From the NCBI GenBank assembly GCA_963792175.1, contig CAWBVG010000010.1, positions 1 to 64,000 on the forward strand: DNA of 64,000 nucleotides. The letters run 5' to 3'. Within the stretch, counting starts at the first letter, position 1; every line of letters starts with the position of its first letter. The stretch comes from CAWBVG01 sp963792175 (GTDB lineage: Bacteria > Acidobacteriota > Vicinamibacteria > Vicinamibacterales > CAVVIG01). A program made the translations under genes and the position numbers. A model generated the notes under the pieces. The model was not told the DNA's origin and made no database searches. It saw only the letters and a program-made list of their open reading frames with translations. Positions 50,163 to 61,190 of this stretch are shown here, one piece after another.

Positions 50163-50194
50163 GTGACTTGACCTCGTCCTCGTATCTGTTGTTT

Positions 50195-51959
50195 CTAACC
50201 TACGCGAAGCCCGCGGTCGACGACCGCGCGGGTGACGGTCGGGTCGATCGAGGACACCGGCGACTCGCCGCCACCCAGGAATCCCCCGAAGTAGCGCCGT
50301 GAAAATCTTCTCGGCCGTCCGCGTCGCGAGTGCCTGCGTCGTCAGCGTCGGATTCGGGCCGCCGAGTCCGTTCGCCAGCGCCGAGTTGTCGGCGACGAAC
50401 AGGCGCTTCACCCACCGCGCTTCGGCGTTGGCGTCGAGCACGGAATCCTCGGCGCTCGTCCCATCCGCATCGTGCAGTGGCTGTGAATGACGAACGGCGG
50501 CTTGTTGATGCGATAGACCTTCGTCGCGCCGAGCGCGCGCAGCAGCTCGACGGCCTTGCCGACCAGGAACTCGCGGTTGGCGATGCGTGCGCGCCGATCG
50601 GTTGCGGTGATGGATCTCGATCCGCGGCACCGGCCCGTGCTCGTCGGGCGGGAAGGTCTGCGACAGCGTCACGCCGTTCTGCATCTCGACGTCGTCGTCG
50701 GTGAAGACGTCGATGTTCAGCAGGCGATCGATGTTCGCCATCGCCTCCTTGAGATCCGTGCCGACCAGGCGGCCGACTGTCGGCGCCGTGCGCGCCGCCG
50801 GCAGGCCGTTGTCGTAGAAGCCGGGAATGCCGGCGATCGCTGAACGCGCTCAGGCCGCGTGCAGCCGGGCGTCTCGCCGACCGGCTCGAGCATGCCGACG
50901 CCGGGATAGTCGATGCGGCCGCCAGGCAGCCCGGGCCGCGCGACGAGCCGGTATCGAACGGCATCAGCCGATACCGCGTCGACGAAGTGATCGGTCAGCC
51001 CGCGTCCCACCCAGCCGTTCGGATTCGGCAGGCCGCTGTTCAACCACAGCCGCGGCGTCTCGACCGTGCCGCACGAGAGCACGATCGACGCGCGCCTCCT
51101 CGGTGAAGATCTCGCCGGTCGCTCCCACGCGCCACGTCACGCCGCGCGCGGCGCCGTGCCGTCGGTGTCGATGCGCGTCGCGAACGCGTCGGCGACCAGC
51201 GTGACCGGCCTTGCCGGTCTCGACCAGGCGTCGGCGGTCAGCGCCATCGGGATGTAGCTGACCGACGTCGATCGCTTGGCCTTCAGATTGATCGGGCGCG
51301 CCAGCGGCTCGAAGCACCCTGCGAGCAATGGCCGCAGAACGTGCAGCCCTGCGCCGCGGGGAAATTGCAGCTGCGCGGATCGTCGGTCCGGCCGGCCGTC
51401 CCGCGCGGCTGCAGAATCGCGTTCTGCTGCGGCCGGAACGCCGCGCGGGTGATGTCCTTCGTGGTTCGAGCGGCAGGCCGAGCGCTGCGCGCCCTCGAAG
51501 AAGAACTGCTCCTTTAGCCCATCGGCGCCGTCTCGACCGGCAGCGTCGCCTCGACCCATTCGTAGTACGGCATCAGCTCGCGATAGCCGAACGGAAACAG
51601 ATGTCGCGAGTCGTAGCGGTCGCGGTCGGCGCCCGTCGTAGTCGCTGAACACGCCGGGCGCGGCGCGCGGCGAGTTGCCCTGGTAGTGGTTCGTCGTCCC
51701 GCCGACGCCCGAGAGCTGAACGAACAGCGTGCTCTGGGCGAGCTCGCGCACCCACGGCGGCTTCGCGCGATCGGCCGGCCCGAAGCGGAAATAGCCGCTC
51801 GACGGATTGTTGCGTCGCTCTCGAAATGGGTCCAGTCTGCTCCGGGATCGGCGAACGCGGGCCCGCTTCGAGCAGCAGCACGTCGAGCCCGCGCGCGGCG
51901 AGCTCCTTCGCGACGACCGCGCCGCCGCCGCCCGCTCCGACGACGATGACGTCGCGCAT
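50195..51959 (-). CDS. GMC-type FAD oxidoreductase (many frameshifts)
   Basis: A flavoenzyme of the glucose-methanol-choline family, close to gluconate 2-dehydrogenase / fructose dehydrogenase large subunits. The FAD motif is VIVVGAGGGGAVVAKELA with LLEAGPR. GGTTNHYQGNSPRAAPGVFSDY and PYYEWVEATLPV are substrate-domain sequences. The C-terminal half has CGTVETPRLWLNSGLPNPNGWVGRGLTDHF and the active-site region with a His (HSQPLH). It ends DRGLRVG. About 588 residues. Numerous indels. It follows a gluconate_2-dh3-type small subunit with only 26 nt between them. This suggests a periplasmic two-subunit sugar or polyol dehydrogenase; a cytochrome subunit is not present here. Confidence 0.82.
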
Positions 51960-51985
51960 GACTGTCCCCTCTCGTGTTCGCCGGA

Positions 51986-52632
51986 TCACCGCTGGTTGCG
52001 CTGCACGCCCGGGAAATATCCGAGAAATTCGTCCCGGCCGTCGGCGACGCCCTGGTAGTTGGACAGAGCGTCCAGCCGAGCGGCTCGCCGGTCAGCGATC
52101 GTGTCGCCGGATCAAAGGCGCCCGCCTCCGAGTAGCAGAAGAAGGCGACAAACGGCGGCAGCATACCGCCGAGCAGCTTCTAGCGCGCGTTGCGTCCATG
52201 ATCTGAAAGACCGCCGCCTTCTCGGCAAAGGACAGGTTGGCGAACGGCGAGGCGAACGGTGCCGTCGCCGCGGATTGACGCTCTGCGCGAGGCCGTTCAG
52301 CGATGGCGGCGACCAGCGCCGAGAACTCGGCACAAACGGCGTCGACCGTCGAGCGTCGCAATCAGCACGTCGATCGACGCCGGCATCGACGCCGCCCGCC
52401 TCCGCTGTGCTGACACCCTGCGCCAGCGACTAAGCGTCGGAGCCCGGCACCACGAACGCCAGCAGTCCGTTGAACGTGTCGTGGACGAGATCGGGGCGCG
52501 GCCTGCGCGCCGTCGAGCCAGCCGCGACCCCTGACGAATCCGGTGCGCGTGTACGACAGCACCGGCAAGGCCGGCTGTCAGAAAGTGACCCAGAAATCCG
52601 CGCCGTGACCTCCGCGTCCTTTCCTCCGTCAT
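51986..52632 (-). CDS. Gluconate 2-dehydrogenase subunit 3 family, Tat-exported (frameshifts)
   Basis: The small subunit that accompanies membrane-bound GMC dehydrogenases and guides export of the complex. A twin-arginine signal (RRSRRGFLGHFLTAGLAGA) opens the protein. The rest, read across frames, has FNGLLAFVVPGSDA, VDVLIATLD, ATAPFASPFANLSFAEKAAVFQIMD, MLPPFVAFFCYSEAGAFDP, TGEPLGW and DEFLGYFPGVQRNQR before the TGA at 51986. About 215 residues. At least three indels. The Tat signal lets the folded flavoprotein be exported in complex. It heads the operon. Confidence 0.8.
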
Positions 52633-52790
52633 GCGACCTCCGCAAGGCTGCTGTTGGAGCCATACGCGTCGGGGCGACGAAAATGGGCTCAACGCGTTGA
52701 CGCGCTCGCTGTGCTGTGGTGTACTGCCCGGCCTCTCGAAGGCTCTGATCTCGTTCGTTTGCCTGGAGTTATACGCGCGGCGGAGGTACG

Positions 52791-53380
52791 GTGTCCGAGC
52801 GGGGCGGCGCGGAAATCACGGGGCTACTGCGTCAATGGCAGGAGGGCAGTCAGGAGGCGTTCGATCGCCTGGTGCCCCTTGTCTACGACGAGCTTCGCGC
52901 TGTCGCGTCGCGTCATCTCGCCCACGAAATCGCGGCCCGACCGCCTGCAGACGACGGCCGTGGTGAACGAGGCGTATATGAAGCTGTTCGGCCAGCGGCA
53001 GGTCGACTGGCAGAACCGCGGGCACTTCTTCGCGATTGCGGCAAAACTGATGCGCCGCATCGTCGTCGATCACGCCCGCCGCGGCCGCCGCGAAAAACGC
53101 GGCGGCGGCGGTGTCGTCATCCCGCTGAGACGACACGGTCCAGGCACCCGAGAACCCGATCGATGTCGTGGACGCTCTCGATCTCGATCGGGCGCTTCAG
53201 AAACTGGAACAGTTGGACCCGGCTCAGGGTCGCGTGGTGGAGCTGCGATTCTTTGGCGGGCTGACGGTCGAGGAAACCGCGGCCGCACTCGGGATTTCGC
53301 CGGCGACCGTGAAGCGGGAATGGGCGATTGCGAAGGGCTGGCTGTATCGCGAGTTGACCGGCGAGCCATCTGCTGGCTAG
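52791..53380 (+). CDS. ECF-type sigma factor (two frameshifts)
   Basis: About 195 residues. Region 2 has LLRQWQEGSQEAFDRLVPLVYDELRAVA and LQTTAVVNEAYMKLFGQ; region 4 has ALQKLEQLDPAQGRVVELRFFGGLTVEETAAALGISPATVKREW. This is the acidobacterial/planctomycete ECF subgroup (TIGR02999-like) usually found beside a Ser/Thr kinase. The start is GTG 52791. Indels near 52935 and 53130. Five nucleotides separate it from the kinase ATG, so the kinase is a likely activator or sensor; no anti-sigma factor is seen. Confidence 0.9.
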
Positions 53381-53384
53381 CAGC

Positions 53385-56300
53385 ATGACGCCCGAGGACT
53401 GGCAGCGGATTAAGGCGGTTTCGGCAGCGGCGTTCGAACGTCCAGAGCCGGAGCGTCCGCGGAATGTCGCCGCCGCGTGCGGCGGCAATGCCGACTTCGA
53501 GCGAGAGGTCAACTCGCTGCTCGCCTCGATGGCGCAGGCCTCGAGTCTCTTTGAGGGCCGCGTTTTCGCGCTTCCAGAGGCTGCCGCCGAAATCCTGTCG
53601 CGGACCACGCAGTTCACGGCCACAATGATCCGCGCCGCAATCGACCGCGCGTCAACGCGACGCTTCCAGAACGGCGAGTTCGTGAACGGGCGGTACCGCG
53701 TCGAAAGCCTGGCGGGCGAAGGCGGCATGGGATCGGTGTATCGCGTGTCCGATACCGCGACCGGGCGGACGCTCGCGCTCAAGGCTATCGGCGGCCGAAT
53801 CCGCTCGGTCACGCTCTTCAAGATCGAGTTCCGGACGCTGGTTGAGCTCTCCCACCCCCATTTGGCGCACAGTTACGACTTCGAACCGATCGCCGGATCC
53901 GACGACTACTTCTTCACGATGGATTTCGTCGACGGCATCAACATCTACGAGGCGGCCAAGGGTTTGCCGTGGCCGCGCGTGCTCGACCTGGTCGTGCAGC
54001 TGTGTCGCGCGCTGGCTTACGTCCACAACCGCGGCGTGGTTCATCGTGACATCAAGCCGAACAACGTGCTGGTGGCGCCGGACGGCGTCGTCAAGCTCCT
54101 CGACTTCGGGCTCGCCGGTACTGGCGACGAAATGCTCGCGGCCATGGGGACGCCGTCGTATCTCGCGCCGGAGATCCAGGATGCTCATCGCGGCGATCAT
54201 CGCAGCGACTTGTACGGCCTCGGCGTACTCTACGTATCAGCTGCTGACGGTTCGACTACCTTTCACCGGCGTCGACGTCACTGATCTGCTGCGCCAGCAC
54301 GCCTACGCGCCCATCGTCTGGCCCGACGGACTGGATTTGCCAGCGTGGTTGAAGAACATCGTCACGCAGCTCTGCGCGAAGCAGCCCGCCGACCGGTTCC
54401 GTGGTGCCGTAACCAGGTGATCGAATCGATCAATCGGCTTGGCGGACTGCGGCACCCGGTCGACACGGTCGCGACACGCGAAAGCTACGTCGTATCCGGC
54501 CGGTTCGTCGGACGCCAGCACGAACTGGACACGGTGTCCGCGTTCGTGAACGGGCGGCTGACCGGACGTGTTTCAGAGGCTGACCCGATGGCGTTCGTCG
54601 CCGGCGCCAGCGGCGTCGGCAAGTCGCGTTTGCTGCGTGAACTCCGCCACAAGGTGCAGCTCGATCGTCAGCGTTTCATCGAAGGACATTGCTTCGAAGG
54701 TGCATTGGCGGAGTACGCCCCGCTGGCCGAAGCGCTCTCGCAGCTGGTGCCACTCGCCGAATCGTGCGGCGGCGGCTCGATCGTCGACCGCTACGTCGGC
54801 GAGCTCGTGAAGATCGCGCCGGCGCTTGGACAGCACCGGACGCCATTCCGCCGCCGCCGGCGCTGACCACGGCCGAAGCGGAGCGCGCACGACTGTACGA
54901 CGCCGCGGCCGGCTTCTTTCAAGAGATCAGTGGCCAACTGCCGTTCGTGCTTTGCATCGACGATGCGCAATGGGCGTCGCGTGGCACGATCGACATCCTC
55001 AGCTATCTGCGGCGCTCGATCGCGACAGGCCGAACAGCGAGGCGATCGCGTTCGCCTGGCGTTGCTCCTCACATATCGCGATGAGGAAATCGCGGGCCGA
55101 CCGATCGAATCGCTGCTCGCCGATTGGCGCGAACGACGACGCCCGTGGTTCGCCTGGCGCCGTTGACGCCGCAGGCGATGGAGCGCCTGCTGGTTTCGAT
55201 GTTCGGGCTGGACAGCATCTCCGCCTGCCTTCATCTCGCGGGTGCTGGACGTTGCGGCGGGCAGCCCGTTTTTTCTCGAAGAGGTGATGCGCGGCCTCGT
55301 GGAGAACGGATCCGTATTCGTCGAGCACGGCGCCTGGCACACGGCTTCTTCGCTCGGCGAACTCGAAGATCCCGCCGACGGTGGTCGCGGCGTTACGGCG
55401 CCGCCTCGCGATGATCCCGAGCGAAGAGCCGCTCGAACTCCTCCGCCTGCTGGCGGCCTACAAGAAACCGATGTCGACGGCGTTGCTGGCCGCAGTTGCG
55501 CAGAGGCCGATCGAGCGGATTGACGAGGCGCTCGACGAGTTGTCGCGCCGCCGGATGGTCACAGCAGTGGACGCGGCGGAACGACTGTTTCGCACCACGC
55601 ACGATGCTCTGCGCACGACGGTCTACGAAGACATCGGAGCCGAGACGTCAGGCCGGTTCACTCTGAGAATCGCACGCGGTCTCGAGCGAGTCGCACGATC
55701 GCCGGGCAATCCAGGCTTTCCGAGCTGGCCCACCATTATCGGGCGGGTGGTGAACGCGACAACGCCTTGAAGTATGCGCTGCTGGCCGGTCAATCAGCGG
55801 TGAAGGTCTATGCGAACGACGAGGCGATGGAGCATCTCGAGCATGCGCTGGAGTTGCTGTCACCTCAGGCCGTGGTCCAGCGCCGCCAGACCCTCGAGCA
55901 GCTGGCCGACGCCTGTTTCCTGGCTGGCCGGTATGAGCGGACCAAGACGCTGTTGGCCGAGCTCGATCGAAACGCGGTCGGGATGATCGACAAGGTGCGC
56001 ATCCAGCGGAAGCGCGCCGAAGTCGTCGGTTACAGCGCCGGTACGCCCGGCGAAGCCGTGGACTTTCTGTGGACCGCGGCCCAACAGCTGGGAGCCACAC
56101 GACCGTCGTCCCGGGCGACCTACCTCGCGGGCACGGCCCAGCGCGCTTGGAAGGCACTTCGCCCAGCGGTGGCTCCCCGTCGCACCGCGCGCCGCCGCCG
56201 AGGCCGAGCGGCGCCGCCTCGCCGAACTGGCGACCATGTACCTACGGATTGGTTACTTCAGTTTCTTCAGCGATCCGCTGCTGCTGTTCCTGCCCGTGCT

Positions 56301-57379
56301 ACGTGCCGCCAACATTGTCGACCGAATCCCGGACAGCCGCGAGGACTCGCAGGTGTATTCGATGGCGGGAGTCGCGCTGGCTGGTCTCGGCCTGAAACAG
56401 CGTGCGCTTCGAATACGGGCAGCACGCCATTCAACAGGCGACGCGCTGCGGTTCGCCGTGGCAGGTGGCCAACGCCGAAAGCTTTCACGCGATCGTCCTG
56501 GTGGAAACCGGGCACTGGGCGCACGCTTTCGATCACGCCGTGCGCGCCCGGACTGCCTTCGCGGCGTGCGGCGACCATTTCCAGCTCGCTGTAAGCGCCT
56601 ACCACATGATTGAGGTGTTGCACGCCAATGTGGCGACCTGGCGGCGGCGGCCGCGCGCGGGCGTGAAGAGGTCGCGGTCTTCGAACGGCTGGACCTGCAG
56701 ATGATTGGGAAAGGCTTGTACACGGTGCTTCGGCCGTGTACTGGCGAAAAGCGGGCCACGAAGACGGTCATCGCGGTCGGGACGGCAGATGCTGGAGCTC
56801 GCGGAACGGGGGGCCGACAAACTCAGCACGGTGTTCGCGGAGATGGGGCTCGCCGACTCGCTGCTCCAGTTTGGGCGCTTCGACGAAGCCATCGATCACC
56901 TCGAACGCGGCCTTGCCATTCGCGATCGCGATCGATTCAACACCTACGTCGTGGCACAGAGCAGCGCGCTGTTGGTTCAGGCATATGCCGCCAAAATCCG
57001 GGCGACCAGATCACCCTTCACAGGTTCGATGCGGCGGTCATTCGAGCGGCGCGTGAAACAGGCGGTGAGCGCCGGCCGTCGCTTCTCGCCGATGCGGAGC
57101 TCGGCATATCTCTCACGCGGCCTTGCCTGCCACTTTGCGGGCCGGCCCGCAGAAGCGACCCGCTGCTTCGAAGAAGCGGCAAGGCAGGCCTCTGCATTGG
57201 GCGCGAAGCTGTGGGAGGCCGATGCTCATTTCGAGCACGGCCTCGCGCTTCTGGAGAGCGAGGGTTCGAGAAGCCTACGAGCCTGCGGAGAGCTGACGCG
57301 GGCGCGGGCCCTCTACGAGACATGCGGCGCGAAGCCGCGCGAGCGCAGCGCGGCCGGCGCGCTTTCACAACTGCGCTAG
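53385..57379 (+). CDS. Kinase - AAA ATPase - TPR fusion protein (many frameshifts)
   Basis: About 1320 residues. An N-terminal MTPEDWQRIK / FEREVNSLLASM segment is typical of kinases paired with ECF sigma factors. The kinase domain (about 100-360) has GEGGMGSVY, LALKAI, HRDIKPNN, LDFGLAG and GTPSYLAPEI and should be active. Next comes an AAA_16-type NTPase with RFVGRQHELD, the Walker A GASGVGKSRL and the Walker B CIDDAQW. Helical repeats of TPR type follow to the end (YETCGAKPRERSAAGALSQL). At least ten indels from 54235 to 57050. This domain order is like the PknK/Adenylate-cyclase-type signal sensors. It is co-transcribed with the sigma factor, whose activity it may control by phosphorylation. 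Confidence 0.85.
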
Positions 57380-57389
57380 AGCCATTCGT

Positions 57390-57929
57390 TCATGCCTTCC
57401 CGGTCCGCTGCCGTTTCCGATACGCAGCAGACGCCCCGAGACCGAAGGCGATCAGGCCGGCCGTCGCCGGCTCAGGCACTTGATCGACGACTGTCACAGC
57501 ATCGGTGATCGACGGATTCAGCCGTCGCCAGTCGGATCCGAGAAACGCGTCGGATGCAGCGACCCAAGTGAACCGTGCAGTGCGACCGTCACCGAGCCGC
57601 CCTCGAATGCACGAACACTGCCCAACGGTTCCAGTGTCAGAGGATGGAGGACCGGGGTGCCGTCGCCATTCCGGAGAACGATGTAATCCGCGTTCTGCGC
57701 GGGTGTGCCCGTGTTCGACGTGAGGTCCAAGTGCAGAATGCCGGAAAACACATGATCGACGCTCGCGATCCGCGCGTTGATGGTGACGAAGTCGGCGTCG
57801 CCTGTCCACAGGCCATTGGCGAACGTCAGTGTTCCGAGATCCAGTTCATCATCCGGGTCGCCGTCCATGAAACCGCTCGGCCGGTACGTCAGTGGAAGGG
57901 ATGGCGGTTTGGGCCGTTGACATCTGATG
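57390..57929 (-). pseudogene. PEP-CTERM protein, 5' truncated
   Basis: The C-terminus is a classical PEP-CTERM sorting signal: VPEPATAGLIAFGLGASAAY followed by RKRQR. Ahead of it is a beta-rich domain with DLGTLTFANGLWTGDADFVTINARI and FSGILHLDLTSNTGTPAQN, like choice-of-anchor domains. No start codon with signal peptide can be found upstream. At about 57930-57953 the frame runs straight into the vapB gene of the opposite strand. One indel near 57560. The gene is therefore probably a remnant whose front was lost when the toxin-antitoxin pair arrived. Confidence 0.7.
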
Positions 57930-57953
57930 CGTGATGCGAGATGATCCTGTACG

Positions 57954-58181
57954 ATGCGGACCACCCTCGATCTCGATGACGATGTCCTGCTCGCGGCGAA
58001 GGAGCTCGCGAACGCCCGCGGGACGACCGCCGGCAAGGTCGTGTCCGACCTCGTCCGGCAGGCGCTCTCGCCAAAGCGCGTGGCTCGTCTGAGAAATGGA
58101 GTCCCGGTCCTTTCGAGCAGACCGGCCGGCGCGCCGCGGCCGACCATGAAGCAGGTGAACGACCTTCGAGACGACCCGTGA
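57954..58181 (+). CDS. vapB: VapB-type antitoxin
   Basis: 75 residues. The N-terminal ribbon-helix-helix (MRTTLDLDDDVLLAAKELA, TTAGKVVSDLVRQAL) binds DNA for autoregulation. The C-terminal tail (PTMKQVNDLRDD) should wrap the toxin. It overlaps the toxin gene by 4 nt (GTGA), so the two are co-translated. The frame is intact. Confidence 0.88.
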   Translation: MRTTLDLDDDVLLAAKELANARGTTAGKVVSDLVRQALSPKRVARLRNGVPVLSSRPAGAPRPTMKQVNDLRDDP

Positions 58182-58663
58182 GCCTGGTGACGCTACTGGA
58201 CGTCAACCTGCTGGTCGCCCTCTTCGATCCTGATCACATCCACCACGATCTCGCGCACGATTGGTTCGAGGACCATCATCAAGACGGCTGGGCGACGTGT
58301 CCGGTCACCGAGAACGGGTTCGTTCGGGTCCTGGCCAATCCTGCCTACGGCGCAACCGTCACGAGGCCACATGAGCTCGTCGAGCGCCTCGCCCAATTCT
58401 GTTCGACAAAACATCACGTCTTCTGGGCAGATGCGGTGTCTCTCTCCGACCAGCGGATCTTCAACCCCTCGATGATTCGCGGTCATCGGCAGGTCACGGA
58501 TATCTATCTTCTTGGCCTGGCCAGGAAGATGGGCGGCTGTCTCGCGACGTTCGATCGCACGATTCCGCTCGCCGCCGTGGCGGGAGCCACGCGGTCGACG
58601 CTCGCGTCGTTTCGGCGACTTAGAGCGGTGCCGAGACCAGGAGGTCAAGAAGCCGGACACTAG
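58178..58663 (+). CDS. vapC: VapC-type PIN-domain toxin
   Basis: 161 residues. A PIN ribonuclease with the acidic residues expected for a VapC: LLDVNLLVALFD (first Asp), CPVTENGFVR (Glu), VTDIYLLGLA (Asp) and LATFDRTIP (Asp). All are present, so the toxin should be active. VapC enzymes cleave tRNA or rRNA when freed from VapB. The start is GTG 58178. The last 44 nt overlap the opposite acyltransferase gene, so its final residues (about 149-161) may not be native. Confidence 0.88.
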   Translation: MSLVTLLDVNLLVALFDPDHIHHDLAHDWFEDHHQDGWATCPVTENGFVRVLANPAYGATVTRPHELVERLAQFCSTKHHVFWADAVSLSDQRIFNPSMIRGHRQVTDIYLLGLARKMGGCLATFDRTIPLAAVAGATRSTLASFRRLRAVPRPGGQEAGH

Positions 58664-59346
58664 TAGGTGTGGACAACAGCTGCAGCGCGCGGGTTTCGAG
58701 CATCTTCAGACGCTCCTCGAGCATCAGCCGCGCCCGCTCGAGCGCTGCCTCATCCGCATCGGCGGCGACCTGGAACGGCTCGCCCATCGCGATCGCCACT
58801 GTGGAGAACGGCTTGGGGATTTGGGTGCGGTCCCAGCTGTTGAGCGTCCAGTGGCGACTGGCTTCGAGATGAAACGGCAACACGGGATTGCCGGTCGCCT
58901 TCGCCAGCCACACCGCGCCAGGCTGCGCGACGCGCGCGGGGCCGCGCGGGCCGTCGAGCGTGAAGCCCGCGGGCTTCCCCGCCGCCAGGTCGCGCGTCAG
59001 CTGCAGCAGCGCCTTGCGTCCACCGCGCGACGTCGAGCCGCGCGCCGTGCCGTAGCCGAAGCGCTCGATGATGCCGGCGATCCACTCGCCGTCGAAATTC
59101 TCGCTGGTGATGACGACGATGCCGCGGCGGCGGAAATAGTAGGTGGCGGGAAGAATGCGGCCGTGCCAGAAGGCCATCACCGGTTGGTGACCACCGGCGA
59201 CGATCGCGTCGAAATGCTCGAGACCCTCGGTCTTCCACCGCAGTGTGGATCCCAGGAGCTGAACGAGGCGATAGCCCAGGATCGAGATGAGACGCGCCTG
59301 GATGCGTTTGGAACGCGACGCGCGCCAGTCGCTCGCGCATGGTCAT
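58620..59346 (-). CDS. Lysophospholipid acyltransferase family protein (DUF374-type, one frameshift)
   Basis: About 240 residues. MAFWHGRILPATYYFRRRG has the acyltransferase HxxxxD-like region of DUF374 enzymes; VVITSENFDGEWIAGIIERFGY, RGSTSRGGRKALLQL and GFTLDGPRGPARVAQPGAVWLA are hallmarks. These enzymes acylate lipid A or glycerol-lipid precursors at the inner membrane. The native N-terminus (RIQARLISILGYRLVQLLGSTLRW) lies in a different frame from the ATG at 59346, so one indel near 59310 is needed. The ATG overlaps a TGA of the upstream iron-sulfur gene frame. Confidence 0.82.
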
Positions 59347-61190
59347 CGACGTCGGTGTCTGCAGCCTTACCGTTGACGTAGGTCATCAAGTCCGACGAGT
59401 CATCAAATCGAGCTGTGTCGGCCTGCGCGCTGGCCTGAGCGCCCTTGAGCATGATCGAGCAGAACGGGCACGCCGTCACCACGGTGTTGGCGCCGGTCGC
59501 CTGCAGCTGCTTGAATCGCACGTCGCTGATGCGCGAGCCGGGTTCTTCCTCTTTGTCGGCGAAGAGCAGTCCACCGCCGGCGCCGCAGCAGTACGGGTTG
59601 TCGCGATTGCGCTCGGGCTCGACGATGTCGGCGCCGAAGCGCGTCAGCAGGTTGCGCGGTTCGTCGACCTTGCCGGCATAGCGGCCCAGATAGCAAGGGT
59701 CGTGAAAGGTGACCGTGTCGCGCGCGCCTGACAGCGCCGCGCTGGTTTGACGCAGCAGCTCCTCGACGTACACCGACGTGTGCACGACCTCGACCTCGTA
59801 GCCGAACTTGCGGTAGTCGTTGCCGATCGTCTTCACGCAGTGCGGGCACGACGTCAGGATCTTCTTCACGCCCGCCGCCTTCAGGTCCTCGATGTTGCCG
59901 TTCGCCAGCTCCTGGAACATGTATTCGTTGCCGGTGCGCTTCGCCGGATCGCCGTTGCAGCGCTCCTTCGACAACACGCCGAACCTGACGTCCTTCGCGC
60001 GAAGGATCGCGAACAGCGACCGCAGCGACTTCTGGAAATCGGCGTCGAAGGAACCGGCGCAGCCCAGCCAGACGAGCACGTCGTGCTTCGCCGGATCGAA
60101 CGTCTCGAGGCCAGCCGACTGCACGAACTTGGTGCGCTGATCGTAGCCGAGGCCCCAGATGTTGCTGCGCCGCTCGAGGTTGTTGTACATCGCGCCGAGG
60201 TAGTCCGGCGCGTCGCCGTTCGACACCAGGCCGCGGCGCGCGCCGATCAGCACCGGCAGATGCTCGATCCCGACCGGACACTGGTTCTCGCAGGCGCCGC
60301 ACGTCGTGCACTGCCAGAGCACCTTCTCGCTGTAGACCTCGCCAAGCTTGCGATCGCCCCCGCCCGCGAGCAGCGCCTCCTGCGTCTGCAGGATGATCGT
60401 CTTCGGGTTCAGCTCCTTGCCCGCGCCCCAGGCCGGGCAATTCACCTGACAGCGCCCGCATTCGACGCATGTGAACGCGTCGAGCACGCTCTTGCTGCCG
60501 AGATCCTTCACGGTTTCGAGGCCGACCTGTTCCTTCTCGAAATCGAGGTTCGGCAGGTTCCCGAGCTCCGGCGACTTCAGGAGCACGGTGATCGGCGACA
60601 GGACCAGATGAAAGTGCTTCGAGGCCGGAATCAGCGCCATGAAGGCGAGGATCACCAGCATGTGCATCCACCAGTTGACCCGCTCCGCCATCGTCCCCTC
60701 CTCCAGCCGGAACGTGAGGAGGATAGGTGATCATCAGCGTGGCGATGAACAGCGAAATGACGATCGACTCGATCGACACCTTCGTGCCCAATCCGACCGG
60801 ACGCACGAACGCCCGGCGGATCAGCAGAAAGAGGATGCCGCCCAGGACCGCCACGGCAAACGGCGTCAGCGCGACACGATAGGCGGTGAACCAGGCGGTG
60901 TGCGTGAGATCGACGATGCCGAGGCCGCTCAGGAATTCGGTCAGCGTGTAGCCGCCGAACGCGACGAACCCCCAGAACACGAACGCGTGCGCGATGCCGG
61001 TGATCGGCCGCTCGCGGATCGTTCGCGCCTGAAAGACGACGTCCACCAGAAAGCGGGTGACTCGAAACCCGAGGTTGTCGAGGGAAAACGTCTGGGGGGC
61101 GACGGCAATCAGCTGGACGCGACGTGCGACCTGCGCCGCGAACGCGCTCACGAATGCCACGAACAGCAGCCAGAACGCGAGAGTGGTCAC
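59343..61190 (-). CDS. Membrane ETF:quinone oxidoreductase, NarI-FeS-CCG type (one frameshift)
   Basis: About 610 residues. The N-terminal part (about 1-200) has five to six NarI-like helices, including LAFWLLFVAFVSAFAAQVA, GIAHAFVFWGFVAFGGYTL and VSIESIVISLFIATLMITY. Two 4Fe-4S sites follow (CVECGRCQVNCPAWG, CTTCGACENQCPVG). Two CCG domains come last (DVLVWLGCAGSFD, TSCPHC, FHDPCYLGRYAG, NPYCCGAGGG). Beside etfBA this is the ETF:menaquinone oxidoreductase found in Acidobacteriota, Geobacter and syntrophs, moving electrons from acyl-CoA oxidation into the quinone pool. The GTG at 61190 overlaps the etfA stop. An indel near 60715. The frame as written stays open to 59177; the ATGA overlap at 59343-59346 marks the likely native end. 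Confidence 0.82.
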
